From: Dastarcus helophoroides
Taxonomy: Eukaryota; Arthropoda; Insecta; Coleoptera; Bothrideridae
DNA: 64,000 nucleotides
Direction: 5' to 3'
Assembly: GCA_028583605.1 (NCBI GenBank)
Contig: CM053332.1
Location: 22,451,823-22,515,822, forward strand
In this document: positions 22,400 to 35,500 of the stretch, in pieces
Layout of the letters: every line of letters begins with the position of its first letter
Numbering within the stretch: the stretch's first letter is position 1
Notes under the pieces: model-generated
Database searches by the model: none
What the model was told of the DNA's origin: nothing
Seen by the model: only the letters and a program-made list of their open reading frames with translations
Made by a program: the position numbers and the translations under genes

Positions 22400-25300
22400 A
22401 ATTTTATTCCGTTTTTTTTTCGTTTTGTGTAATAAATGGAAACTTTATATGATTACTATCAAGTGTGGCATACTTTGGAAGAGTGGCCCAAACTATAAGT
22501 CAATTAAAGCCAAATCAAGAGTTAAAAAGTTTGGACAAGCCACCAAGATAAAAAATAAAACAAAAACGCATCAGGGCTTGAAGTAGCGACTATATTAAAA
22601 AAAATGAACCACCACAAACACCTTTTAACGTGGAACGCAGGGGCGTGCTCTTCATCAAAGTTGCAAAGTGAGTTTTTCTCGTTTCCATTTTGTCAAGCTT
22701 CAACTGAAAAATAAATCTAAAACTTGTTCTAGAAATATTGAAATTCAACATCAATTTCCTTGTTCTTGAGGATATTTAAATTTTTTTTCTTTTCTCAAAA
22801 TCCTCTGTCTAATACCAAAATTCGAGTATTTAGTTTAAAAATCCATTTTTTATGTATTGAGTTTAAAAGTCCATTTTTTACGATGCAATGTCCAATTTGG
22901 CACTTTTAAAACTGCTTTGATTACATTTAACAATTATATATTTCCAAAAATTTCGACATTAAAATTGAGGTGTTTACTTTTCCCAAAATTCACGATGGAA
23001 TCTCGATATTTCGAATATGTTATATAAATTTGGAGTTTCAAACGTAAAAAATACCAAGAAAAAAAATTCAAAATATTAATATTTTGAAATTTTGATTTCA
23101 TCTAAAAATTCGTCTTTTTTCAAGATTTCGTCTTCACTCCCGAAATTGAAAGTTTTTGTAAATTTTTTTTATAATTTTATGTCACTTTCTTGCAAAATAT
23201 CGAACTTAAAAATTTAAATATGTTTCGAAGTTTTGGTTTAACCTTTCTTCAAATGTTTGTGTTAAGACTGGATTTTTTTTATAAAGCTCGAGTTTTTCGC
23301 AAAATCGTAACTTTTTTCTCAAAAACTTGTCGTCGATCACGAAATTTTAGTTTTCTTTGATAAAGTTCGAAATTAGAATTGGAAAAAAATCAATAATGGT
23401 GCAGGGAATTTGAAATAAAATATTTGAAAAACCATAAAATTTCTAGTTGAACATGGAATCTTAAAAAAATTACTTATATGTCGCGAAAACATTTCCAGTT
23501 TTTTAAGAAATTTCTTTAAGCCACGCTAGGTGCAGCATAATTCTGCGCGCACCAACTTATTTAAATTTCCTTATAAAATGTGATATAATAAAACGTTTGC
23601 GTACTTTATTCAAAGTCACACAAGTATTATTAGTTAATTAGTATATCATTATTTTCTCTTTAATAATGTGATAAATCCAAGTCATTTACATTAAACACAA
23701 AAGAATAGATCGCTCATTTCACGAGGAGCGCTCGCTCTTGCACTCTTTAAGACCTGCCGCCACTGCCTGTAGCGATAGTTTCGTGTTTATTTTGAAATGA
23801 TTTGAACACTAATGAAGGTTTTTTAGCCACTGTAAGCATTTTTCACCTATGATCGCATTTTCACTGCATTTTGGTACCGTCACTAACAGACCAATAAACT
23901 AAGAGTAACAGAACAGTTCAGTACCGTGTATACATATACTAAATGTCTTAAATAAAGCTTTTTATAAAATTAATGAATTCGGTTTGTAACTAAATAAACA
24001 CCACGAAAACACACACCGAACGTAGACGTTGACAACAAGACTAACAAATTGCATTATAAGTTAATATCTAAGGGGATTTACCGAGAAATAGAAAGTTCTA
24101 ATGTACTGTACGTCCACTGTAACAAAGATGTCGCTGCCGTATATACGTTAGCAAATAAAAGGTGCCGCCTTTACATCTCCATATAAGCGCTGTATTATTG
24201 TTATTATCTGCCTAAGAGTTTGGCTTATGGGCCACCTATACAGAAATATTGTGATGGAGTGTGACTTCACTGGAATATTATCGTATTCGGGTTAACTTTG
24301 CAATAGCCTTGAATTAATTTTGAAAGTTTGTACCTTTTTTTTAATGGAAGAAAAGAGAAGCAAAGTATTAATAAAAAGAAATACTACATCTGCTGAAAAA
24401 TTTATTTTTATTTACGAATAGGTGGCCATTTATATTTTCTTTTCTAATTTTGCTAGCGCAGGCAATGCCTTTTTGCCTTCATTGTATGCACGCCACTGAG
24501 ATTTTGAGATTTTATCTAATCATGTATTGTTATTTTTGCACTATTTGCAGTGCCCCAAAGGCATAACACTCTTCATCTCTACTGATTGTTTTTTATTTAA
24601 TGTAGAAACTTAAAATATAGGCAAGTTCGCTGAGGTTAACTAGTGTTCTATAATTTATGTTATATCAGGTCAAACTGCTGCTTTGTAAGTATCTAATATG
24701 GTAAATGACACACATATAAAATTTGACACAATTTATTTACAGCTACAGTGATAACATGGAACGAAAACAAGAAATATATCAATTAAAATAGCCCAATTAC
24801 ACTTTGAAATGTCCGCGGACATTTGCAATCAAATATTATAAGAAAAAATACTACATACCCGACAGATAGGCAATATATTTTTTGTTTGTTGTTTCTGTGC
24901 AGTATATTTGACTAGTCGATTGATGGTGGCTTTGTTGTATCAATTCGGGATGTTGATATCTTGTATTCTTAGCCATTCTTAATGCATTTGTTGTCTTCTA
25001 TACAAAAAGAACAAATTTTCATTCTTCAAGAGAGTTCCACAAAAAAATCATCGAATTCTCTTGAGGATTCTTTCCTAATTTTCATTGCGGATTTCATTGA
25101 AATTAGCTTCAAAGTACAATTCAAATTTCTTAAAAATACTTCAAATTTCATCCCCAAGATCTTGCTGTAAACCCTTGTCAAACAAAGAAAAGCAAATTAG
25201 TTTCAATTATTTATTACAACTTAAGTAGAGTCACATGAATAGAAAATACAAAAAAAATAATAAAAAGAAAGAAGAACTAACATGAAACATGAAGAGGTAA

Positions 25301-25470
25301 TATAGCCTCGAATATTTTGGCTACAAAAAAAAACTATACCATATAATTAGGAGCTTAGACCAAAGTGTGATAATTTACTTTGTAATAATCATAAATGAAA
25401 TGACTGTTTATTGGAATAAACTCCCTTATTAATTTTTCATTGTGTGTCATTGTCGATTAAACCAAAAGCT
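22400..25470. other. Long spacer between YIPF5 and tra2, no gene seen
   Basis: About 3 kb of AT-rich DNA between the convergent 3' ends of YIPF5 and tra2. Low-complexity GAAATTTTC words occupy 22,740-23,500. A more GC-rich patch at 23,700-23,780 (GAGGAGCGCTCGCTCTTGCA region) is of unknown nature. Short ORFs (for example near 24,982-25,170) show no family resemblance. The right end probably contains the tra2 3' UTR. Confidence 0.5.
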
Positions 25471-25479
25471 CCACGAAGC

Positions 25480-28083
25480 CTAATAATGACCTGAAATTAA
25501 CATTAAGAGAAAACACGGATTAAAATAATGGAGGACAATTATAAATACAATCTACTTTTTAGTGACGTCAGTCAAAGTAACGAAAATTTATATTCTGGCT
25601 CGATCTAATGTAAAATTTAAAATATTGGCGTAAACTTACGTGGGGAGTAGCTACGAGATCTTGAACGTCCATATCTTCTTCGTCTGTAATAAGGAGAAGG
25701 AGATCTTCTATATCTTGAACCACGACTGTAACAAAGTGTTATTAAAATTTTCTGTAAACCCATTTACATTTTAAAAAATACTATTGTAACTATAGAAATA
25801 ATATAAAAGATAAGCATTTGGTTATTCTTCTCTATTAGGATTAACTTAAAAATTTTGGGAAAAAAAAACGTCAAAATGTCTACAAAACGTTTAGCGCTTT
25901 AGAGAAAAGTTGAGGTGTTAAGAAAAAGCTAAAGGTTGGAAAGTTTAAGAAAAGGATCAACATTTCTAAATAGGCCAAAAAAAATATTTCTTAAATATTT
26001 CGGTTTAAATGGTTTGAAATGAGATCACAATTTTGAAAAATGTAAATTACAATTTCTAAGAAAGTCAAAATTTTAAATTAGAATATTTGAGCAAAAAAAA
26101 TCACCTTTAAAATCGAAATTTTACAGAAATGGAAAAATTTTAATATTTATATCCATGTTGTTTAATTATCTATTTTCCAGTAAAGTACTCACTCTCTATC
26201 TCTGCGACTGCCTCTGTCACTGAATTTGCTGAAAAAACAAATTGAATTAAAATTTAACATTCTAAATCGACCATAATTAAACAAATAAATAACTATGTTC
26301 AAAGGGGCCTTTACAGATTTGTCTTAATCTTAGAACAATCTGTCATATCCCTTCAAATTTCCACCAGAAGCAAATCTTTTGGAATAAATGTTTTATGCCA
26401 AAAAGGAAATGCTGTTCACTCCCTGATTAAAAATATGAACAGCTCATTAATTTTGGCAAAAAAAAAATGTACAACTGAAAAACTTAACTGTAAAGTTGAA
26501 AAACTTACTAAGTTGGTTTTCCCATGTAAATTCCCGGAGTCGGTGTATGTGCTCTTTCAGTAATAGAAAAATCCACTCTGATATTTTTGCCATCAATTTT
26601 CATACCCGAACATTCCTCCTTCGCTACTTTGGCATCTTCTGTGTTTTCAAAGTATACAAAACAAAATCCCCTGGAACGTCCGCTCTGAAACTGATACTTA
26701 GTCGACAATTACCAATATTTTTTACAGTTCAAACCTTCGCATCAATTATAACTTGTACTCTTTCCACTGGGCCGTATTTGGAAAAAATGTGATAAATTTC
26801 TTCTTTTGTGGTATACACGCTAAGACCGAAAACTCCCAAGCATCTGGACGGCTTCGGATTATCTCGAGTACCTGTATGGCGCCTCCTCGTCGACATCGGG
26901 CTGTGCGATCGAGAATGACTGCGGGAGTAACGCGAAGATCTGTGACGCCTGGGAGAACGGGATCTGCTGCGAGACCTGAAAAAAAAAACCATAAATGACA
27001 TTGGTTGCAAATGCTTTGATGAATTTAAGAGTCAAAATTCCAACTTCACCTGTACCGTCTCTCTTCTCTGTCATCCCTGCGCCTCTCCCTGTCGCCTTCT
27101 CTGTACATTTTCCTCTCCCTACTGTGACTCCTACCAAATAAGAAAAAAATGACTAATTAAATGAAAATATAATACAGTCGACTCCCGCTAAAGTTGGGCC
27201 CCTTAAAGTTGTCAGGATACGATCGTTAAAGTTGCGAGGATATTCCCATACTCTAATTTTTGAACAACAAATTGGATTTTGGAGTTTTGGCGCCACTTTT
27301 GAATAACCCACTCAACCGCGCAAGGAGCAATAAAACATATATATTTTTCGACAATGATAGGGATTACAGGGAGTAGCAACTTTAACGGTAGATCCGGTAC
27401 AGTGAGCGCAACTTTAGCGGGAGTCTACAGTACATACACGAATAATTTCAAAGTGTTATTTTGCAATATAGATACATCGATAACCAAAGTATCAGCCTTA
27501 ATATTACAAAATATTTAATTTTCCTGTGAATACTAGGAATGTTTTATTAAGAAATAACACACCTGAACTGCACAGGATTTAAATTTTTGTAGAAATAAAA
27601 AATATCAATAATACATCTTAAGTAACTAAATGATTTGGCCTACCTTGAGTAACTTCTGTGGTTCCTTGGAGCTTCTTCTCTTTCTTGTTTGATGTCCGGA
27701 GTAAGACTATTCTAAGGAAAACAAATTCATTTAATTAGTACACGTGTGGGTATACTATCTGAAAGGTACGAATACACATTAATAACTTCAGAGGATGAAT
27801 AATAAAACTTTATCCACATTTAAACCTTCAAATATTCGTGTTTGGAGGAAACATCCAGAAAATATTCCTAGTAAAGTAAAAGTGAAATTCAAACAAATGC
27901 AAACGCAACGTTAACTTCGTGATAAACGATACATATTTCGTAGTTTTTACAACGATAATGTATACAAAGATACCAAACATCCCAGGAGAGTAAATAATCC
28001 TCCGTACAAAAAAATTGTCCCAAGCCGGCAACTTAAATTTAGTAGTAACTCGATCACCTCTTACTTACCTGTCTGTCGCTCAT
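25480..28083 (-). CDS. tra2: Transformer-2 splicing regulator
   Basis: SR-type RNA-binding protein that, with Tra, directs sex-specific splicing of doublesex and fruitless in many insects. Eight exons splice in frame to 237 residues: 28069-28083, 27644-27711, 27050-27130, 26735-26975, 26509-26684, 26193-26228, 25640-25725, 25480-25490. Order: MSDRQ start, first RS region (residues ~55-90, [20 protein letters not shown]), one RRM (about 100-175) with RNP2 LGVFGL and RNP1 RGFCFVYF, the Tra2-diagnostic linker [15 protein letters not shown] (ending at residue 193), then a second RS/RY-rich tail ending SYSPRHY. The first coding exon is 15 bp, the last 11 bp, and the RRM is split by a 50-bp intron. 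Small alternative exons at the N-terminus are known in this gene family and would alter the first RS domain. A pogo-like MITE lies in the second intron. Confidence 0.96.
27175..27430. mobile_element. Pogo/Tigger-like MITE in tra2 intron
   Basis: A 256-bp element between TA dinucleotides (27173-27174, 27431-27432) with inverted ends: left CAGTCGACTCCCGCTAAAGT, right ACTTTAGCGGGAGTCTACAG. CAGT(C/A)GACTCCCG ends are typical of pogo/Tigger DNA transposons. No ORF. Confidence 0.75.
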
Positions 28084-28446
28084 AATAGAAAATGAAAAAT
28101 TCGGAAAATTAAAATTATTATAGTAGACTAATTAGGAATGCCTTTTTATCCTTTTCAATAGGAAATTCGGCACGTGTATCTTCGAGATAACCACACACTG
28201 ATCGCTTCTTTAAATGGCGGTTCGGCTTGGCGTGTGTCGTTTAGTTTAATGTTTAGTCGATGAGCGGCGTTGATAAAATGGCGCCGTTGTCGATGTAGGC
28301 GCAACCGCACAAAGTTATAGCCATCCGATTAATTTTAATGCGAATTTTATTAAATTTAATTTATACTTACATCCTTCCGTACGAAGGTATTTAAAGAAAA
28401 GTTTTTTTAGAACTTTCAAATTTAAAGTCGAAATTACGACTTTAGT

Positions 28447-28463
28447 CTCTCTCTCTTATTCTT

Positions 28464-28533
<70 letters not shown>
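28447..28533. repeat. (TC)n microsatellite
   Basis: Roughly 85 bp of TC dinucleotides, nearly pure from about 28,468 on. It lies upstream of tra2, between it and the repeat at 28,622. Confidence 0.95.
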
Positions 28534-28535
<2 letters not shown>

Positions 28536-28621
28536 AATTCCGACACCAAAGTCGAAAATTCGAATTTTATCTCAAAATTTCGACTTCACAGTCCATTTCA
28601 GGTAAATCTGTATAAGCATAG

Positions 28622-29034
28622 GCTGTGAACTTCTAATTTGTAGTGGCAACAAGAACTAGTAATATTTAGACGTGGTCATGTGGCAGTGCTGTGACATTTC
28701 TTAATGGTGTTCTGTGTTGTTAAAATCCTATCCTAAATATCATTAACGATTTTCATTTATTGTCGGTTGTTTTAAGAGTGATTCCTTTATATTTGATGTC
28801 AATTTCTACTGAAATGATTAAATTGTAAGTAATAGTAGTAAAAATTATAACGAAACATTTATTTCCATTATTTCTGTTAAACAGCCCCTGAAATATAGGC
28901 AACACATTAATCATCAAAATGTTTACGTGTGCAGCCAGCTTTGGTTTTGGTGATTTTTTTTTAGTAATTTTTCTAAAGGTTAATTTAATACTCTATGACC
29001 TACTCTTGTGCAGATTTATCTAAAATGGACTATA
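28622..29034 (+). repeat. ~410-bp dispersed repeat (uninterrupted copy)
   Basis: Matches 52,094-53,722 after removing the hAT-type insertion there: shared GTAGTGGCAAC, GGTGTT(C/T)TGTGTT, AGGCAACACATTAATCATCA, AAAGGTTAATTTAATACT and CAGATTTATCTAAAATGG. No ORF and no clear inverted ends, so its class is unknown. Confidence 0.8.
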
Positions 29035-29709
29035 ATCTCGAAGTTTCTAAACTTTACGGTTAGGTTAAGCAAAAACGTTTTTATTGCTCTTTCTGTGTAC
29101 GTCAAATGGAAAACGACAATAGAACGCCAATAGAACGTTCTACGTCGTCAACTAAACCTGTTTTGGTTTTTCTGTGTGCGTCAAGCCTATATGTTTCCAC
29201 GGCTTTTTTCGAACATATGCAGTTTTTATCCGTGATGGGGTTGGTACCACTCATCTTAGTAACATATTAACATAGAGTTACAAAGAGCACAGAATTCTAA
29301 TAAAACGATACCAAGTAGAAACCAACAATTAATAAATCAAATTTTGTTTTAATTTGCATTTCAGGCGTTAAAAAACATTACAAAAGCCTTATTTTGTAAA
29401 TAATTTCTATTCGTTTTTCCGAAACAACGATTGATCGTAAAGCTTATATAATTTGATAAGTACCTAAAGGTACGTTCGCGACGTTTAATAAAATATTGAC
29501 AATGTAAAAGATTATTCCCCGTTCGGATTCAAAATCGATTAGAAACGAAAACAGCCTGTGAAAGTGAAAACATTCCATAAATAACGCCGCGATTTCCTAT
29601 TTTTTTGTTGCGTAAAATGAGGCACGCCGGTCAGTGATCTTAGACACTATTTATTTGTGACGTATCGAGAGCCGATGACAGTGCTTTTCTGCTTTTCCAG
29701 ATTATCAAT

Positions 29710-32231
29710 ATGGCGGGCGCGATGTTGTTTGAAAGAGTTCAATCTGTCTCGAATTCGGATCACGAGAAACTGTTAAAGTTAAAACGTGACGGAGAAGACC
29801 GAGAAAATGAAGACGAAAATATTAAATCCAAAGAACAGGACATCCTCAATCTGGGGGAGCAGTACAAGAAAGAGGGTAAGGCCAAAGAACTCGCCGAACT
29901 TATAAAGGCCACACGACCCTTTTTAAGTATGATAAGTAAAGCGAAGGCGGCCAAATTGGTGCGATCCTTGGTGGATTTCTTTCTGGACCTCGAGGCCGGT
30001 ATAGGAATCGAAGTGCAACTTTGTAAGGAGTGCATCGAATGGGCTAAGGAAGAAAGGAGGACTTTTCTTCGACAGTCTCTAGAAGCTAGGTTAGTCGCCT
30101 TGTATTTCGATACCGGGATGTTCGCGGAGGCTCTTCAATTAGGATCGACGCTACTTAAGGAACTTAAAAAGTTAGATGACAAAAATTTATTGGTCGAAGT
30201 ACAACTATTGGAAAGTAAAACCTACCACGCTTTGAGCAATTTGCCTAAAGCTAGAGCGGCGCTTACGTCGGCACGTACGACCGCTAATTCGATTTATTGT
30301 CCTCCCAAAATGCAGGCGGCGTTAGATTTACAGTCTGGCATTTTGCACGCCGCAGACGAGAAAGACTTTAAAACCGCTTACTCGTATTTCTATGAGGCGT
30401 TCGAAGGTTTCGATAGCGTGGAAGCACCGAAGGCTTTAACGGCGCTTAAGTACATGTTGCTTTCCAAGATAATGCTCAATAACCCCGAAGACGTACAACA
30501 AATAATTAGTGGCAAGTTAGCTATTAAATACGCTGGCAAAGATATCGATGCGATGAAAGCCGTAGCACAGGCGTCACACAAAAGATCTCTGGCAGATTTT
30601 CAACTTGCCGTCAAGCAATTTAAACATGAACTAGAAGATGATGTCATAGTTAGAGCGCATTTGGGTACTTTGTACGATAACATGTTGGAACAGAATCTGT
30701 GTCGAATTATCGAGCCATACTCCAGAGTGCAAGTCGATTATGTTGCCAAAACTATCAAACTTCCTATGCCTCAGGTGGAGAAAAAATTATCCCAAATGAT
30801 ATTGGATGCTAAATTTCATGGCATTTTGGACCAAGGAGAAGGTAAGTCTTTTTTTTATTGTTGAGGACATCTTTTATCAGTGTTTTGAAAAAGTATGCCA
30901 TCTTCAGATTCAACTTTCAGAGACAAATTCAAAGAAAACTTTAAAAGTTCCATTTTAATTCTGATTTTGCCATTAATATCTAGAATTTTTGAATTAAAGT
31001 TGAATGTAAAAATTTCAACTGTAAAACTGATGTTTTGATATTTATTGTTGTAGTTGTAATTTTTGGGTAAATAGTTCAAGATTTTGACGCTCCAATTACC
31101 GTTTGAACTTTTAAATTTCAAGATGCGAATAGGGGTTTTTTTTTGTAGATTTTTCAATTTGAAAGTAATTTCCAAAAATATAAACTGCAATTTAGTGAAT
31201 TACAATGTTTGAAAATATTACTCTTAAATTTTTGCAATTTAGAGTTGGTCAACATTTTAAATTTAGCCTTGAATTGTGAGATTAAATTTAGAGGTTTGAG
31301 AATAAAGTTGAAATTTAAAAATTAGAAGTCAAACTTCTAGAAAAAATGAAAGTTTAATAAATAAATCCAGAAATTTTCAGAAAAGTTTATAATTTTAATT
31401 TGATAATTTCGAAATTTTGGTGGAACGGACTGGGCCTTGGTTATCTTCAGAAATTGAAATACAAAACTTGTCCCTTGAAACCAAGAAAGATTGAAAAACA
31501 CATCAAAGGTTGCTCTAACGTGTTTCGATAGCCAAGCTATCATCTTCAGAGAGAGACTTTGAGAATTTGTGCTGTAATTTCAGAATTTTCAATAACTAAA
31601 AGTAAAGTAATATTTATTGATAATTATTAGATTTTATTAACTATAAAAAAACAACAGATATTAAAATGTTTCTATAAATTTTTGCGATAATCACCGATGA
31701 TGCTGAAAAGTGAAACTAGATCCTGTCATAGCAAGAATTTATAGAAATATCGTGGAATTTTTAACACCTGTTGTTGTTTTTATCGTTAATAAAGTTTAAT
31801 AGTCATGAATATTGAAGAATTCCATAAAGTAAGGGTTAGAAATGTCAGTGTAATATTTATTAGTTTCTTGATCATCTTTCCATTGAGTTTTTTTAACATT
31901 AGCTAAAAAATGTTTTCCAAAATATATGACCCAGTGTGAAATTTTATAAATTTAAGTTATCCTATTTTAATTTTTGTGTAAGTTTTTGCAACTTAATGGT
32001 AATATTGCCGTAAATGTTGTCCGCGTATAGTGTGTATTCAATTTTTCCTGCAATTGCAGTGTCACAGATTTTGTTTTCTTCACTTTTAATGCATATTTTT
32101 TTGTTCCAGGTGTCTTAATTGTATTTGAAGAAACCCCAGTAGATAAAACTTATGAAATGGCATTAGAAACGATACAAAGTATGAGTAAAGTCGTAGATAC
32201 ACTTTATCAAAAAGCTAAAAAATTGTCCTAG
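29710..32231 (+). CDS. Rpn6: 26S proteasome regulatory subunit Rpn6/PSMD11
   Basis: Lid subunit of the 19S regulatory particle; it bridges the lid and the 20S/ATPase ring and limits 26S assembly in the cytosol and nucleus. Two exons, 29710-30841 and 32110-32231, join in phase to 417 residues (human 422). The N-terminal two thirds is a right-handed superhelix of paired alpha-helices (for example [20 protein letters not shown] and [20 protein letters not shown]). The C-terminal PCI domain spans about residues 230-395 ([40 protein letters not shown]), and exon 2 supplies the terminal helix that bundles with other lid subunits ([20 protein letters not shown]). The ATG at 29,710 follows an AG-rich acceptor-like site, so a 5' UTR intron is possible. 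The 1.3-kb intron contains one copy of the hammerhead-like repeat. Confidence 0.97.
31430..31556 (-). repeat. Dispersed repeat with hammerhead-like core (copy a)
   Basis: On the minus strand it reads CTCTCTGAAGATGATAGCTT, then GGCTATCGAAACACGTTAGA, then GCAACC and a GGTTTCAAGGGACAAG part, ending near CGTTCCACCAAAATTTCG. Other copies are at 38,793, 55,361 (arms in both directions) and 57,081. The core features are described in the findings. Lies in the Rpn6 intron. Confidence 0.8.
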
Positions 32232-32565
32232 GCTAACAAAATTTAAATTAAAGTGAAAATTTACAAAAACAGACTGTATTTTTCCTACATATTAAAGTAT
32301 ACCCAAATTAATTTCTTTTTGTGTCTTTAATAACGCAATTTTGTTGTTTTTTTTATTAACAAAGTACAGATTGTACATAACTAGTGTAAGTTCTTTTGAT
32401 TCATATTTAAAATGTGTAGAATATGATTCCATTAATTTTTTTTTTCTCTAGAATGTTTTAAATAGGATTTTGCCAAGATATAAATTTGCTTCATTGGAAT
32501 TTTGAAATAATTTCATTTTATATCTCTCGATGCTTTATTAATTATTGTAAAAATAAATACATTAT

Positions 32566-35500
32566 TTATAAATCCTTGGTTTTATTACAATTATTCGACT
32601 TTTTCTTTTTGGCACCTGAAACAAAGTTAGAAAGGTCAGCGTGTGTTTATAAATAAATTTATTATAATGTGAATTTGGCAGCAAAATTAGAAATGAAATA
32701 ATAAATACCTTTCTTTGTTTTCTTTACTCTGAATATTTTCATAGGATATTTAAACATTCCAGGCATGTGGTTATTAGCTTTGTGTGTGGGCAAAATAAAG
32801 TTACAATCGATGGGGATCCACGGGTGAGTAACGGAAGGATGCACGCTCCAATTTTGATAATCTGCGTGTAAATTATAACAATCTGATATCCTACAATCGA
32901 GAATTATATGAAATATTGAAATGATTCGAATGGTAGATAGGGTGCCTACTTTTTAGGAATCTCTTCTAATAAAGCGACAAAAGGACCATGCTGAGGTAAA
33001 TGCTGCAATAAATAATTTCCTGGAGTCAAATTTTTCAATCCATTTAATATCGTTTGCAAAAGACCGAGCCCTAAATGTGGTTTATATTGATAAATAGACG
33101 AAGCTTCGGCCACTACCTTCTGAATAGGACATTTCTCTATATTAACCACCTCTGCTGTATTCCAGTGAGTCCTAACTAAAAACGACATAAATTTATTCAA
33201 GATGAATCGTTCGCAAAATATAAAACGCTCTACCTCTGTATAACGTGGTAAACGGTCTGAAAAACATCGATGTCCATTCTCTAGAGAGTTCACTTTTGGT
33301 TGGTATGTTCGCGCCGTATTCGAGTTGAAGTTCAATTTTTGGCTTTAGTATAACCGGTTGCAGAGCGCCCTCTTTAGTTATCTAAATAAAATACCTATTT
33401 CAGTAAAGGGAATTTTCGAATTATGTTAATTTTACTTCACACGCGTCCGTTTTGGTCCTAACTAATAATTTTATCTCAGTGTTCACCCCTTTACTCTTCA
33501 TCAGCGCGCTCTGACTGTTAAATTTTCTAATCCTCCATAATCTGTAGCTCGCGTTGTGATGAATTTTATTCGTTTTCTTCGATCTTATTTTCGTAGTGGA
33601 ACTTCCGGCTAAAATTAAATACATACACTGATTTATTGTGTTTACTAGACTAGTTTGAACTTTTTAAAACAAAATACAATAGACAGATATTGAAACGAAT
33701 CCAAAGATTAATTTTTGATAAGAAGTTAAAACCAGTCGAAGAGTCAATTTTAAATATGAAATTTTTTAGAAATATTTTCATGTTTAATCTAAGTCGCTAA
33801 ATTGTTCACAAGAAACGGATCTTTTGTGCTCTTACAACCGCTGATTTCTGGGCTACCAAACTGTACAACAAAGCTTTTTTAAAATGTCCATCCACTTTGA
33901 ATATTTCGATTTTTTAATTGGGATTTTTTTTTGAAAATTCGACTTATTGAAAATTTAGAGTTCTCAAAATATCAATTTTTTTCAAAGTTCGACAAATTTG
34001 AAAATTTAATCTTTTAAAACTGCGGACCTTTCAAAATTTCTATTTCTTACCGTGATTTTCACTTTTCTCGAACTTTTGATTTTACTTCAAAATTTGATTT
34101 AATTTCGAAAAATTCGGCTCAATTTCGCCTGTTCCAAGATTTCGTTTTTTTTTGTTTTTTATTATTTTTAACATTTTTTAAAAAGCTCTTATATTTTTTA
34201 ATGAAAATTTGATTCCTCTTAAAAATTCCGACTTTTTTTGAATTATTCCATTTTTATTTTTTAATTTAAATTTATTTACTTACAACTAGAGACCGGATTA
34301 TATGCATTTACATATGTATATTTAACCCACTTTCATCGATTACTACATATTTCACCTAAAATCTAATGAAGATGCATATTTTCACTATATTTACCATATT
34401 TTTTTTATGGGAACTTAATAATTGAAGTCTTATTAAGCACTGAGTGGGACGTTTACTCTCTTTGGCTAAAGCAGTACGATCAAAAAGCTTATTAACTAAC
34501 TAAATGAGTACCATTTTCTCCACAAAATTCTGCTTTTTTTTGCAAAATTCGTCTTTTATTTTAAAATTTCAAATTTATTATCAAAATTTGCCTTTTCCTT
34601 AAGATTTGGTTGATCTTTTGTTAAAAAAGTAAAAACGGTGAAAAAAAAAATTGAAAGAAAGCAAATTTTCTTTGGCAATTTCAAGGTTTTCGAGATTTTT
34701 TTTTTTAAATCCAATTTTCTGAAAATTCCAACTTATTTCTTAAAAGCATTTGTCTCAATATTGGACATTTTCTGATGTCATGGTGGGGCACTAGTCTGCC
34801 TCTGACTTGAGCAGTCATGAGAAAATATTCAACCTGAAAATTTAAAGTTTTTCTAAAAAAAAGCCCATTTTCAAAAATACTCAACACTTAAAAAAATTGA
34901 AGATTCGAAAGTTGATATTTCTAACAAACATTTCCGCTTTTGATAACAGCGGAAATGTTCAAATTTTCTAAAAAACAAAATTTTCGAAAAAAAAGTATTT
35001 TTTTTCAGATCAGTCGAAAATTTCAAAGAATTCGTAATTTAAAAAAAAATCGGATTCTTCATAAAAGTGGAAATTTCAGGAAAAGTTAAATTCCTAAAAA
35101 AAAATAAATCAAGTTTTTTTAAAAAAAGCCGAAACTTTCTTCAAAGCATCAATTTATTAATTTTATTTAATATTTCTGCGATCCAGTTGGGATATATTTA
35201 AATTTTTAATAATGAAAGTTGATAATTATACATGATATCACGTACATTATCACATATACAAGATATCACGTATCAACATTTCAAACAAAATTTCAGATTT
35301 CCTCACTAAACATTTAAATATATTTCCAAAATGGGTCTCAGAAATGTTAAATAAATTAATAAACACAATAGTTGCGACCAATAAGAGTCCAAAATGAAGA
35401 ATAGTTAAGTGAACAAGCTGAATTTCATTTGTTGCAGTCATAACTGAACGTTACTAGCATTTTAAAAATCTATGCTAAACTGATTGCAAGTCAATATAAG

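Noticed and set aside
24982..25170. 62-residue + strand ORF between YIPF5 and tra2
   Set aside because: AT-rich chance frame with no domain features, promoter or splice signals.
26859..27137. Minus-strand [14 protein letters not shown]... in tra2
   Set aside because: It is an out-of-frame read through exon 3, an intron and exon 4; the spliced frame gives the RS domain and RRM.
32946..33335. Separate gene MNFNSNTARTYQPKV... on the minus strand
   Set aside because: Only its downstream part is exon 9 of Ice2; the upstream part reads out of frame through a 58-bp intron and exon 8.
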